The notes under the pieces: generated by a model
Databases searched by the model: none
What the model saw: the letters and a program-made list of their open reading frames with translations, nothing else
What the model was told of the DNA's origin: nothing
NCBI GenBank assembly: GCA_004802705.1
Contig: SGPL01000197.1
Coordinates: forward strand, 1 to 54,476
Reading direction: 5' to 3'
Source: Bondarzewia mesenterica
Lineage: Eukaryota; Basidiomycota; Agaricomycetes; Russulales; Bondarzewiaceae
DNA: 54,476 bases
Position numbers and translations under genes: made by a program
Shown here: positions 44,192 through 54,476 of the stretch, piece by piece
How the letters are laid out: each line of letters begins with the position of its first letter
How positions within the stretch are numbered: the first letter of the stretch is position 1

Positions 44192-47100
44192 TTATAATTC
44201 TATCTGGAGATGCTCACCTTTATCTCTGTCGAGTAAGACCTCCGGATACACGATGTTGACAGTCGTATTGATTGCACTCTCAGGCAAGAGGACTTTGATG
44301 CGCTGAGCAGACATCGCACGTGAGAGTGCGACATATAACTGGCCGTGCTCGAACACGGGGACACGTAAGTCGATGCCGACGTGCTCGAGAGATTGTCCTT
44401 GAGCTTTGTTGATTGTAATAGTGAATGCGAGACGGACAGGAAACTGACGGCGTCGGAGCATGAATGGAAACTCATGGTTTGAAGGTGACAGTGTGATCCG
44501 AGGAATAAAGTGAACTTCACCGTGATGTTCACCACCGAGCAATCTCACTTCGAGGACACGTTCCGACATCTGTTGGACTATAAACTGCGAACCATTGCAG
44601 AGCCCATGTTGTGGTGCAAGGTTTCGGAGAAGGATAATCAGACAACCCTCTTTCAGGTGAAGTTCACCGGATGGAAGGCCGGTCGCTGATAATGACCGAA
44701 GGAGTTCAATAGGGTAGGCACTGTGTGAGTTTTCTGCATCTTCATCTGTGCCAGGCTCCAATGCTACGGTGTCAGCACTCGGGTAAACCCTGTCTTCCCC
44801 AGGAAAGGACTTGAGTACAATTGAGTTAATGTTGTCGACATCTTCATTTCGAGCAGCGAGGATGATGCGATTGAGGAAATAAGATGGAGCGTGGGGTGCA
44901 TTCTGTTTAATATTAGGATAAGTGGATTCGATGAGATTTTCGATACTGCTGACTGTCAAGCTTTCAGGTATCGTAACGATGTGATCATCGACCATGTTCC
45001 TGCCATGCCCAATATCCAGTAGCCAGTCTGCAAACTCGTGTGAGTCAGCATCGAGCCGCATGTTCTGCTGCAACCACAGGATAGTGATGTCCCGCCAAAG
45101 GTACGATCGCTGGAGAGAAGCTTCGACACTTTGTTCTCGAGAGCTGTTTCTGATGACGGGAAGAATCTGCTGAAAATCGCCTCCGAAGACGACTGTGATT
45201 CCACCAAAAGGGCGATCATCATCTCGTATGTCTCTCAACGTGCGGTCAACGGCTTCGAAAGCATGCTTGTGTTGCATGACAGCTTCATCCCAAACAATGA
45301 GTTTGACTTCACGGAGCATTACAGCATGCAGACTTTCCTTTGAGATGGAGCATATGGAGTCTGCAGTCAAGTTCTCCACCGGGATCCTGAAGGTAGAGTG
45401 CGCGGTTCATCCTCCTTGAAGCAAGAGAGAAGCAAGTCCGGATGATGCGACACAAAGTGCGATACCACCCCCACCTCGGACCTTGCTGACCACTGTCTTG
45501 TAGACGTAGGTCTTTCCCGTGCCTCCCGGGCCACTCAAGAAGAATAACTTCCCTCGGTCTTTGTCCACAGAGTCAATAATATGGTCATAGGAGTCTCGTT
45601 GCTTGGGGTTGAGGTTTTTCAGGCAATCGTTGGCTGATTTAGCTTCTGTTTCAGAATTGTAGTTCAGTTGTTCTGCGATGTATGGGTTCGTGACACGGGC
45701 GCTCCAGTCGCGTTGAGGGAATGGCATTGATGTGAACTCTCGCAATGAGTGACCTGCTTCTGCGAGTGATTCTTCGACTAAGGATAGGCCATAGTCGTAC
45801 ACGTCCACTTCAGCGGCTCTGGTGAGGCCGAGAGTTGTCAAATGGTGCTGGAGATCATCGCATATGTGATGGCGAAAGTCATTCCATAGCCGGTCAGGAT
45901 AGGTTGGGTGGCAATGAAGGAGTAGCGTGACGAAGAGGTGATGCAGCTGTGTTCCTGTTTGCATGATGGCAGCTTCCTGCAGGCATAATCTCCATTCGCC
46001 GTCGTCTTGGAGAAGTCCGCGTTCGATGCAAGCTTCTCGAAATGTCGAGTGAAGTACACCTTTGACAGTGCGCAAGTCCTCGTAAGACTTGGGGCCTTTG
46101 GCAACTGTAAGCAGCGTGCGGAGGTAGAAAAGTTCGTTGCACGAAGGCGGCACATAGTACATTCGCCCGAGTGCGAAACCTTCTTGTCGCTTTTGCCAAG
46201 AGAAATCTTCTTTCTTCCAGATAAAGTGTTGCGGAAACTCTTGATAAGTGTACTGCCTAGCGGTTACGCTGCGCGAGTCATCCGTGTTGGCAGCGAAAAA
46301 AGCAGTTAGCTTTGTGTGCTCTTCGGCAGCACGCTGTTGTACCACTTGAGGATCCTCGTTTGGATCAAAGGTGACAAAGTGCTGCCCAGGTAGATGGACG
46401 TCGAGCTGCACGACATTTGGTTGATGTTCATGCAAGTCCCAGTGCGAGATCCTGAAAAATGACTCGTGTGTAGCAACGTAACGACCATCGAGGAATTGGC
46501 GAACCTCATCACCATGATAGATTTCAATAGTGGCGTGGTCAAAGCCTTTGTGGACATACTTGTTCAGGTACTTGAGAGAGCTGAACGTTACACAACACTC
46601 CACATTGATGTGGCAGTCGTACTTGAAGGAGAAAAATGGGCAATATGAGACGACATAACGATTGTCGATCTGGAGTCCTCGAATGTCGTACTTGCGGCTG
46701 TCATCCGGACGGTAGTATAAGGGGTACCCGTCCTGCCCGATGACCGTGTAAGGCTGAAAGGCTTTAGGATAACCCTTCGAGCATTGACTGTTCTTCATGC
46801 AGGGCGAGTTCAGGTTCAGGACGCCGCAAGGCCCGTGAACCATGCACGACTTGACGGTCTCAAAGAGGTGAGGCTCTTTTTCTGGATCAGGCCACGTCGC
46901 CGAGATAATAGAGTCAACGTCTTGAGGAGTGAGGATCTGCAGGACAATGTGTCAATGAAAGTGCAGTCTCAGTGAACAGCTTCGAACCTTGTAAGGGTGC
47001 TGAAAAATGATAAGTAGGTGCATGTGCGGTAAGCCGCGTTTCTGAAATTCGATGGTGTGAATCTTTCCCGCTGTGCGTCCGAGGACTCCATTCATGAAGA

Positions 47101-49270
47101 TGTCATGAAGGATTGCTTGTTTCTTGAGCTGAAAGACACGGGTCACCAGGTCGGGTCGATCCGCAGCCGTCTGGCCAGCGAGAAGTTCACGAGTAATCTC
47201 TGTCCACTTCGGATTCGCCGTTACTGTCATGAAGAGATCGATTTTTTTGTAGTAACGTGCGATGGCCATGGCATCTTGGAATAGTTCGTACATCTGCCTC
47301 GGACTTCCTTGGAATGAAGATGGCAATACATAGCGCTCGCCAAGTCTATCGAGGCTGAGATCTTCGCCTTCCAACTCATACATATCTTGAAAACCTCTGT
47401 ACTGGGAGGCACGAAGTTTCGCCTGATGAGTGCACAGGTAGAACAACCAGCTTTGCTCAGCGGAAGCCCACATGTCAACCAGCCACTGCTGAAATAAGTG
47501 ACCGCCACGGAGGATGAGTGAGAACTCGTTCTTCCGTGGATACAGGTAGTAGGCATAGAACCTCGTTTGGCTCAACTTGCATGGATGGACATGATTGGGC
47601 TGATAGAGGTGCAGGTCTTGATGCCAGCCGTCTGTGCCATAGGGAAAAAACAGGACATAATGCAAGCACTGATACGCGGGATGTAGATCGCTGATCCTCT
47701 GAAATGGGCCGGCATGTTTGCGCAAAATAATGTCGCGCTTATTACGCGGTTCAGAGCCATCGCCCGGTAGCAAGACTGCGACTTCGTCCACGGTGGGTAA
47801 GCAGTACAACCGGTCGAGAGGGCGAGCTGCGGTGATTCGAAGGGAACCATCTGAGATGTCGAGATGCTGCTTCAGGATTTCATCAGCGCGTTTGTAGACG
47901 ATCGCATATGGATGGTTGTGGATGATAACATCTTGCAACAACTGCATGGTATCACGATGTAAGTTCGTGTTGCAGTTCATTCGGTGTTTGAGTGCATCAT
48001 GTGGATCCAATATGTACAGTTCCGCATATTGATGCTTCCCATTTGTCGGAAGTAAGCTTCCTACTTCATGGTACATCTGGCCATGGATGCGGAATACATA
48101 GGGTCCACTCTGCGTGCCAGTGACGGTGTGGTCGATATTGACGCCGAGTGATGTGAACGCCAGTGCCGCATTGTATTGTCGAATGTTGTCTCTGAATTCT
48201 CGTGCTTGCGCGTTGTCACAGGTGAAAAGGTTTTGTAAGTCGGGCGGCAGATTCTCGAGTTGTGGCAGTCGAACCTGACCGTGGTTACAGCAAGTACCAA
48301 ACTTCGGTGACATTAGGGAGGAGCGTAGGACGCGTTCGTCAATCCAGTGAAGTGCAGCACAGTATTCGCAAGCCGCATTCATGCGACCAAGGTCGTGTCT
48401 CGCTCCATGTTCCTTGTACGGTCGCCGTGCAACAGGGAGAACGAATGGACGGTGTATGGTCACTGCTTCTTGAAGGCCGTCGTGATCTCCATCTCCAATG
48501 CCTTGAAATATCAGCAGCAGCTCTCACATCATACAAAAATGATACGGCATACCTGAAGTTGAAATTGGAATCATGGGGGTATCAGCTCGAACACTGAAAT
48601 TGATGAACGAACCACCAACATCTGTATTGTTTTGAGTACAACATAGTGTTCTGAATAACGTCGGAATATTTACCAGGTTGGAGCTGATCTACAACACTGT
48701 CGACTTGAAAAACGACGTGATCGTACTGTATCTTGTCCAATTTCAGCGTTGCTCGTGATGTCATGCTGTGTACGGCTGGTGCAGGGTCGACTGCGGGGGG
48801 TTCAAATGATATGGGCTCATCTCCGGCGCCAATGATAGAGGTTTCGAGCATGTCAATGTGCTGGCGTCCTCTGGTCGGGCTCGTCATTTCGCTTCGTTCG
48901 CATTGCTTGCAGTCATATGAAGGTGATGATCCTGATCGAGTTTTAGATGTGCTCGCTCCATGATTTATGGTTACGGTGTTGACAACATCGTGAAGGGGGG
49001 CCTGCGTTAACCAGTCAATGTGTAAAGTCATGGTAAACTGCAGGTGTCGATATAACGTACATCTGGTTCTCCATTATTTGGGAAGCGTCGTCTGGCCGGG
49101 CTTTCTTCAGCTTGTGTTGCACGCATCTGCTGACGAATGCGTTGGCGGTATTGCTCTGCGATTTTGATTTGTTCGTCATATTGTTGATTTTGCGATCGGG
49201 TGAGGAAGGTTTGTGTGGAGCTTCCTTTCTCGTGGTCCTGAATTGCTACTTTAAGAAAGGAAGCAGACAC
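44192..49270 (-). pseudogene. Helitron Rep/PIF1-like helicase with a premature stop
   Basis: N-terminal exons (49270 to about 48540) give a coiled basic region (QYDEQIKIAEQYRQRIRQQ). The long exon 48520-46988 holds the Helitron-like N domain. The Rep active site shows GLPHMHLLI (HxH motif) and, after a 51-nt intron (46987-46937), KYLNKYVHKG with the two tyrosines. The PIF1 helicase part follows: SGPGGTGKTYVYKT (Walker A), KLIVWDEAVM (Walker B), FGGDFQQILPV, LTINKAQGQS-type AFTITINKAQGQSLEHVG and YVALSRAMS. Reading is open except for TGA at 45409-45407, directly after LLLQGG, where CGA (Arg) would fit. This single nonsense codon removes most of the helicase. Total about 1,500 residues. Confidence 0.88.
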
Positions 49271-49729
49271 TGGCAGTGGTTTTCCGACTTACTTTTGCGT
49301 CAATTTGCAATGGAGCGAGCCTTTGTTCTAGCTCGTGTAGTCGTTCGGAATGTCGCGTTGGTTCCTTGGCATTATGGGAGTTGCTTGCAGTAGTACAGTG
49401 AAGTTTTCGACGTGGTTGTTTCCTTGGGAAAACGGTGTCAGCTGTGTGGACCGTGGTGGTGCTATCAGGTTCTAAGAGATGCTCACATATGGTCAGTGAT
49501 AGACGCGTTTTTTTCTGTTTGTTTTTTGTTTTTTGCTCACAGCGTTGTACCTGGCAGGCGCTGGCAACAGTAAGACGCGTCGCGGGTAGGAAGTGGGACG
49601 TCGGCAGCTCGCAGCGTCGTCGTCGTGGTGAGCGACACTCGAGACGACTGGAAAAGGCGATTTCGTCCGAATCAGGGATTGTGGGAGCGATCACGTGATC
49701 CGCTCTGAATTAATATTAAGATTAGGGTA

Positions 49730-50009
49730 ATCGACTGCACCTCTACTCGGCGATGGCTCGCCCGCTGCAGGTGACTCAGCGAATTTCCTGTGCATTCCCC
49801 GGACATGTTCGGAGTGCGGCGCGCACGACCGTGAGGACCGACGCGTTCGAGATGAGTGTAGCGTGCACGACTGTGAGGACCGAGTATGGAGCATGCTTAG
49901 GGGCCGTAGCAGATTTGTCACGAATGGTTCCTGAGCGGTGTTTGTTCCAACTCCGGCGAGAGAGATAGTCGAGCGGATACAGTTGACTATCTCATACCGC
50001 ATCGTGTTA
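49730..50009. other. Spacer between Helitron and right arm
   Basis: Short sequence with repeated GACTGTGAGGACCG-like motifs (49828-49885) and no gene. The Helitron 5' end should lie near its lower boundary. Confidence 0.35.
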
Positions 50010-51625
50010 GGAATGAAGCAAAAAGGGTTGGGAGGTGGGAATAGGTTGAAAGGAGGAAGTGCGTCAATGTGAGAGAGAGATCAGAAGCCAAACGCAGACC
50101 GACGGGGATATTGAGATGGAAGATGGCGGCGAGGACGATATATGTGAAGGCGTTTCTCGTATTGTCGTATGGTCTCTTCCGTCGCTAGCATTGGTCGCGA
50201 TTGTCANGGTNGAGAANGANTCGAAGGATCTNGCGAGGCANGAAGAGCANGNGTAAAATGAGACACAGTGAGTGCATNAANGTGAAAATAGANATTGTCC
50301 GAGAAGNGGAGANTGATGNCTGCGGAGGACTCNTCGANCTGCNCATCTNCAGCGCGAATNNCATTTATGGTGGATTGGAGANCGACGTGCTGTNGTGNTG
50401 TNNNAGGGCGGTGNAGAATCGANGGCAGATGATGCANNCGCATCAACATGATTTACCCTGCTCGCTCATGNGCTAGTCGNATGACATGGTAGNGGGTGAG
50501 ACTTACTCNACACCGATATGTATCCNNNTCCGGTCATGTTACAGAAACCAAGAGATGNCGAATAGCATCTTCTCAACCGCATCTATCTCTTCCTGACGNC
50601 GCTCTCCAGGAAACACAGTTTCTAGCACCCTTGACCATTGTGGCGTCATAAGGTNGGGGCTGTGCATNCGACAGTANTCCCAGAACTCGGNNTAGAACCC
50701 AGCATTGNCCCAGTCGATGATGCCGGTTATTGTNGANCCGTCGACCATGATGTTCTTGGGTACAAGATCGACATGTGTAAAGCGTATTGCGGCGTTACGA
50801 GGTATTCGATTGAGCAGCTCGTTCGCCTCTCGCTCTCCGCCCGGACACATGAGCAGCAGTCGATGAAAGTGATCGCGAAATTCGGCCACGGTCGTGAATA
50901 CTTGCTTCGGCTGATATGGGGGATAGACGAGAAGGGTGCGGTATGGATCGCCAGTTATCGAGCCAAGCGTCTTCGACTTGACGCTGCCGATGCGGGCGAC
51001 GATCGATTTGAGCTGGCCTGCGATGCGGTCAAGCTGCTGTTCCGACAAAGTGTCGATGACTTTGTCCAGCGAAGCACCGGGCACTTCCTCCATGCAGATG
51101 TACCAAACGCCAGTAGGACCACAGCGTCAGGCAGCGGCATGGTCCATGGTACCCTGCGCCGAGCCGAGTCTGGGTAGTGAAGAATGCGTGGGACGGGTAA
51201 AGATAGCTTCTCGTGAGCGAAACGGGTGCAGAGGAAGGCAGAGGGACCTTTTCCGCGAGCTCGTCTCCGCCGTACTTGATGACGACTCCATCTGCCATCC
51301 TGACTACCCTCTTTCCAAAATGACTTTTTGGTGAGGTGATGGCATCCAGATCGTCGTACGACTTTTGGCAGCCAAAGCTTGGTCGCTTTCGATTTGAAAG
51401 AGTGCGATGGCAATCTCATTTTTCAATCCTTTAGTCCCGGTTTGGTCCTGGCCATGAGCAGAGGTCAGAAAGCATCCTCACCGAATTCTAGCCGGCGTAG
51501 ACAGAGCTCGCAGGCTGCTGATGCTGCCGACTGAGGTGGTTGATCGACGACGGTTGGGGGGGGGGGGCGAAGTGAAGCAGAAGGATCTCTTCTCTCAAAG
51601 TGGGGACGCTCATTGCGGCCGTCCG
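50010..51625 (-). repeat. Right arm of the inverted duplication, N-rich
   Basis: Reverse complement of 37405-39005. Ns are concentrated between 50207 and 50735, spaced every few bases, while the rest of the arm is clean. That pattern fits a consensus built from two diverged copies or alleles. Confidence 0.85.
50539..51419 (-). pseudogene. APH kinase-like protein, decayed inverted copy
   Basis: Matches the 37602 gene throughout. Lesions: an extra base after KLWLPK (about 51360), loss of the NVLYDLGR segment, a further deletion near 51120, and Gly to Val in the catalytic-loop motif (HVD instead of HGD, about 50771). The C-terminal half (MEEVPGASLDKVID onward) remains open but is full of Ns. 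Confidence 0.8.
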
Positions 51626-52290
51626 AAGCTGGAGGGACGAACGCTGGAACCGGCGGTGCTGTCACTGGCTTATTGAAAACACGTCGGTCTAGTCTCCGTA
51701 GCGACCTACACAGAAGACAGTCGTTCTGTGTTAAGTGCGCTTGCCACTGGAATTCTTGAGCATGAGACCTGATATAGAAGACTCGGAACACATTGTAATG
51801 AAGTGAATAACGCGGCGGACTTATTCGAACTCCCCCAGTCCCACGTACGACGGACAATGTGACAAAATGAAAATATGCGGAGCACTCTGGGAACGATCGT
51901 TTGCAGTCGCGCAAATGATTGGGCCAGCTCTTTTTTTCCCCTACGATTTATTGGATGGAAAGCCTTCCTCATTCCACGATCAAGCCGGCGTCGACATGGC
52001 TCATCCCACGTACGTACTGTTTAAATTGTTGCATCAGCGGCTCGCTGCATGCATGCACAATTCATATGTCATGTCGTGAACAATTAAATGTTTGAACGGC
52101 GCATGGGGGGCCATTGAGGCATCGCAACAGAAGTTTATTAAAAACAGTTACTGAGACTACAAATACATTTAAGCACCACTCCCATCAAATTTCCATCTAG
52201 CAAAGAAGGCTCTAAGCAACACAATCGTGAAGGAGATCACACAGATTCAATATCAGGATCAGGACTTACATTTGGCATGTTCGCTGAACT
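51626..52290. other. No recognisable gene
   Basis: Contains AT-rich patches and the 3' flank of the minus-strand nuclease-like gene. Nothing else supported. Confidence 0.4.
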
Positions 52291-52932
52291 TCAGTCCCCC
52301 GACGGGTTCAGCTGTGCACATCGCTGCTGTATCTCATCGACGACGGCTCGAAATTTTGCTTCACCATCTTCCTCCAAAATATCGCAATCCCAACGTTCGG
52401 CCGGCGCAGTGTCGGTCGAAGACAGATATTTGCGAGGGATGGGAAGGGGAAGGATGATCGCGTTCTCTCCTTTCGCAGGGATGTCGAGTCGGTAGAAGCA
52501 CAGCCTCGTCCCCATAGCGCTGACTCCATGCAATGTCGGGAGAGGGCATGTCATGGCCACCTCTGCCATCCGCGACCGGATCTGTGTGTCGGCCTTCTGA
52601 CGCGCAGACGCGAGTTCGATGTCCCCTGGGGCCTTCAGCTGCACTATGAAGAGAGGCTTGCCCTCGAGCCTCACTTCGTAGGCGAAAAGGCCGTCGCCTG
52701 ATTCCCAAAATCGAGGTTCCGTGAACCGGGGATCGACATTGAAGTTGGAGTCAACCCGGAAGAGGGTGTAAAGGAGTTTGTTGTAAGGCCCGTGAAATTC
52801 ATTCTCACAGGGATTGGGGGGAACTCCTTGGAACCGTTCAAGGACTTTTGATGGCCAAGGCATGACAGGCGATGGGTGAGTGGATGTGGGATGAGGGATG
52901 GTCGTCGGTACGGAAGGTTCACGTATGTACAT
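52291..52932 (-). CDS. Agaricomycete protein with PD-(D/E)XK-like core
   Basis: About 213 residues from ATG 52932, or 190 from ATG 52863 (MPWPSKVLERFQ). Upstream frame to 53148 is probably 5' UTR or intron. Conserved-looking blocks: NEFHGPYNKLLYTLF, FEV-type GLFAYEVRLEGKPLFIVQLK, ARQKADTQIRSRM, CPLPTLHGVSAMGTRLCFYR and PAERWDCDILEEDG. The E-x14-Q-L-K arrangement on adjacent strands, followed by a helix, resembles the catalytic core of PD-(D/E)XK nucleases, with Gln in place of the usual Glu. I recall related proteins in many mushroom genomes, often with ELK. Nuclease activity is not shown. Confidence 0.65.
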   Translation of the reverse strand: MYIREPSVPTTIPHPTSTHPSPVMPWPSKVLERFQGVPPNPCENEFHGPYNKLLYTLFRVDSNFNVDPRFTEPRFWESGDGLFAYEVRLEGKPLFIVQLKAPGDIELASARQKADTQIRSRMAEVAMTCPLPTLHGVSAMGTRLCFYRLDIPAKGENAIILPLPIPRKYLSSTDTAPAERWDCDILEEDGEAKFRAVVDEIQQRCAQLNPSGD

Positions 52933-53148
52933 GCCAACCCCTGTCAACGACTCCACATCTCGTGTCCGCCTATGACGGTGCCGCAATGAGTGACACTGAA
53001 TACTTACTGAGTTGCGGAACATCCACCTTCGGAATGCCCTCAGGGGCCTCAACCACTTACAGTACGGATTATCACGTAGACTCACATTTGGAAATGGCAG
53101 ACTTGAGAAAACAGAAAACCTTCTGAGGATGGAATGGCTTTGTGCCAT

Positions 53149-53871
53149 TGAAGTACTTTGAGTAAGTTCCTGGCAGCATCAACATGGACAGCCGGTGATC
53201 AAGTTGGGAAGATTCGACAGCCTGACCTGAGAACCCCGTCCGTTCTTTCTAGCGCCGAATGTGCCTTGGACCAATGGTAGAAGGTTAGCGCGACAGCTCC
53301 TGGCACTGGCCGCGGAGGAGAACTGACAGTTGGATTGCATCGCGAGGGAACAGCCAAATTACAAACTTGTCTCCCCGGCGGTTTTGTCGTTTTTGAACGA
53401 TGATGCTGGTCGTGATTTATGTAGACAGGTAAGAGGATTCATGGCTCACCGACATGCGCGCAGTTGCGACGTTAGCGCGTCGACGAGGAGAATGGGTTGT
53501 GCTCACCGCTAGAATACTAACCAGTAATATGATCAATATTTTCAGTCGAGAACGCCGACGCTGCGGTGGCCACACTGGCCTCAAAAAATATTCTAGACAC
53601 AGTGAGTCCCCGCCTCCAACCACGACGATGAAGAGAAGCAAAGTGCGTGAGACGATCCGCTGTAAGCCGTCGCGGCGGCCAACTTCGAGTCGGTCGCTCC
53701 GATACAGACTCACTGGTGCGTTGGTCCTTCCAAAAACAATAACAAAAAACACCACCCAGCACCAACCACTGTCCACAAAGTGCGTGTTGTCGATTGTCTT
53801 TTCTTGCTATTTTCCGGTACCCATAACTATCCCTCCAAACAACCTACATAAACTCTCAACATTCAACATCG
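53149..53871. other. Upstream region of the 53872 gene, partly duplicated at 42470-42687
   Basis: From about 53645 to 53871 the sequence is inverted and repeated at 42460-42687 (shared TTATTGTTTTTGGAAGGACC-like and ATAACTATCC motifs), so the duplication includes the promoter. A frame at about 53330-53425 (REQPNYKLVSPAVLSFL) is unassigned. Confidence 0.5.
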
Positions 53872-54476
53872 ATGACGTCCACTGTCGACAACCCCGCGCT
53901 AGCCTCCGTCCACTGGCAAACCACTCTTGTTGGCTCTGACCGGGACCACGACCACACCCGCTCTTCTGGTGGTCTCACATTCGACGACCTTTTGGCTATG
54001 GCTGCAGAGTATCAGACCGGCACTGGGCACACGCCTCGCGAAAACCCTCAGCAAACAACAGCTCCTCGCCCCAAGAACGTCATGTCTCTCGAAGCCATCC
54101 TATCACCCGTCTCGTCCGATTACTCGTCTCCATCAACTGGCTCTGGCAACTACCCCAAGGCTCGCGGTCCTACGAACTCTGCCCGCCAGACTCCTCAACC
54201 TCAGCTCGAATCTAGTGCACATGTACCAGACCAACCTCAACCTTGCCGTGTCACCACAAGTCCCATCCTGCCCATCCTCGTGCATCCCACACCTGCCCGT
54301 CGTTCTCTCTCAATCCATCCCCGCCCACCCCCATTCACAGCTCCCTACATCGCGCCCCTACCCGCCCCATCCACCCGCCCGTGCTCGCACGCCGCTCATC
54401 GCAAAGTCGAATCCTGGGCCCACCCTTCTTCATCCACCATCTCAGGCTGGACGCCTCCCACAGAAGAACCCTCGAT
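53872..54476 (+). CDS. Ser/Pro-rich protein, intact copy (3' partial)
   Basis: Open from ATG 53872 to the window end (201 codons). It reads MTSTVDNPALASVHWQTTLV, SGGLTFDDLLAMAAEYQTG, NVMSLEAILSPVSSD, then Pro/Ser/Thr/His-rich sequence (HPTPARRSLSIHPRPPP) and HRKVESWAHPSSSTISGW. It is low in complexity and probably disordered. The decayed inverted copy at 41567-42459 suggests a further 80 or so residues, including a His-rich run. The FDDLLAMA and MSLEAILS helices look like short interaction motifs of a regulatory protein (inference). Family not recognised. Confidence 0.65.
   Translation, partial: MTSTVDNPALASVHWQTTLVGSDRDHDHTRSSGGLTFDDLLAMAAEYQTGTGHTPRENPQQTTAPRPKNVMSLEAILSPVSSDYSSPSTGSGNYPKARGPTNSARQTPQPQLESSAHVPDQPQPCRVTTSPILPILVHPTPARRSLSIHPRPPPFTAPYIAPLPAPSTRPCSHAAHRKVESWAHPSSSTISGWTPPTEEPS

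Larger units (their letters stand above)
42708..49720 (-). mobile_element. Helitron (rolling-circle transposon), minus orientation
   Basis: Carries a RepHel protein gene (44192 to about 49270) and an OB-fold accessory gene (42876-43937) in the same orientation, the usual content of basidiomycete Helitrons. A candidate 3' end is CTAG at 42708-42711, followed by T in the minus reading, with a weak 4-bp stem (TGAC-GTA-GTCA, 42722-42732) ten bases inside. The 5' TC end is not resolved, somewhere near 49700. Confidence 0.6.

Noticed and set aside
49691..50002. Minus-strand frame of 103 residues beside the Helitron
   Set aside because: No ATG context, no motif; it sits in short Arg/Ser-coding direct repeats near the expected element end.

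Overview
The window is nuclear DNA of a filamentous basidiomycete, very probably an Agaricomycete. Genes are split by many 49-75 nt GT-AG introns. It carries class I hydrophobins, a Helitron with an OB-fold partner gene, an F-box protein and several gene families that I know only from mushrooms. Scattered Ns fall in repeats, and one inverted-repeat arm is dense with them, so some apparent frameshifts may be assembly faults.

Layout. 1-8.5 kb: three tandem copies of a class I hydrophobin gene (first copy cut by the window edge). Each has a long Lys/Glu/Tyr/Arg repeat between signal peptide and hydrophobin domain. The spacers hold decayed pieces of an ILV6-like acetolactate synthase regulatory subunit, an FAD-linked oxidoreductase and, in one spacer, a nearly complete DUF427 gene. 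8.5-11.3 kb: a captured PAPS reductase fragment between two diverged direct repeats, and an unrecognised gene. 11.5-17.8 kb: two divergently transcribed multi-exon genes that look like a mobile unit. 18.9-24.3 kb: the most conserved core, with acetyl-CoA synthetase (minus) and a DUF2461 gene (plus) sharing a 449-bp divergent promoter; the DUF2461 gene appears to contain 14-, 11- and 5-nt microexons. 26.5-27.2 kb: a small single-pass membrane protein gene.

29-40 kb: four copies (one split) of an unrecognised acidic protein module with an ARPAKRK basic motif. One copy is interrupted by about 4 kb carrying an F-box gene. A single-exon unknown gene and an APH-family kinase gene follow. 37.4-51.6 kb: the APH gene lies in a 1.6-kb arm that is present again, inverted and decayed, at 50-51.6 kb. 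Between the arms lie a decayed inverted copy of a gene found intact at 53.9 kb, and a Helitron whose helicase has a nonsense codon. 52.3-53.1 kb: a gene for a nuclease-fold-like protein.

Only the acetyl-CoA synthetase, DUF2461, small membrane protein, APH kinase, nuclease-like and hydrophobin genes look like functioning or nearly functioning host genes. Most of the rest is duplicated, captured or mobile DNA. The strongest candidates for something undescribed are the charged-repeat hydrophobin array and the acidic ARPAKRK family.
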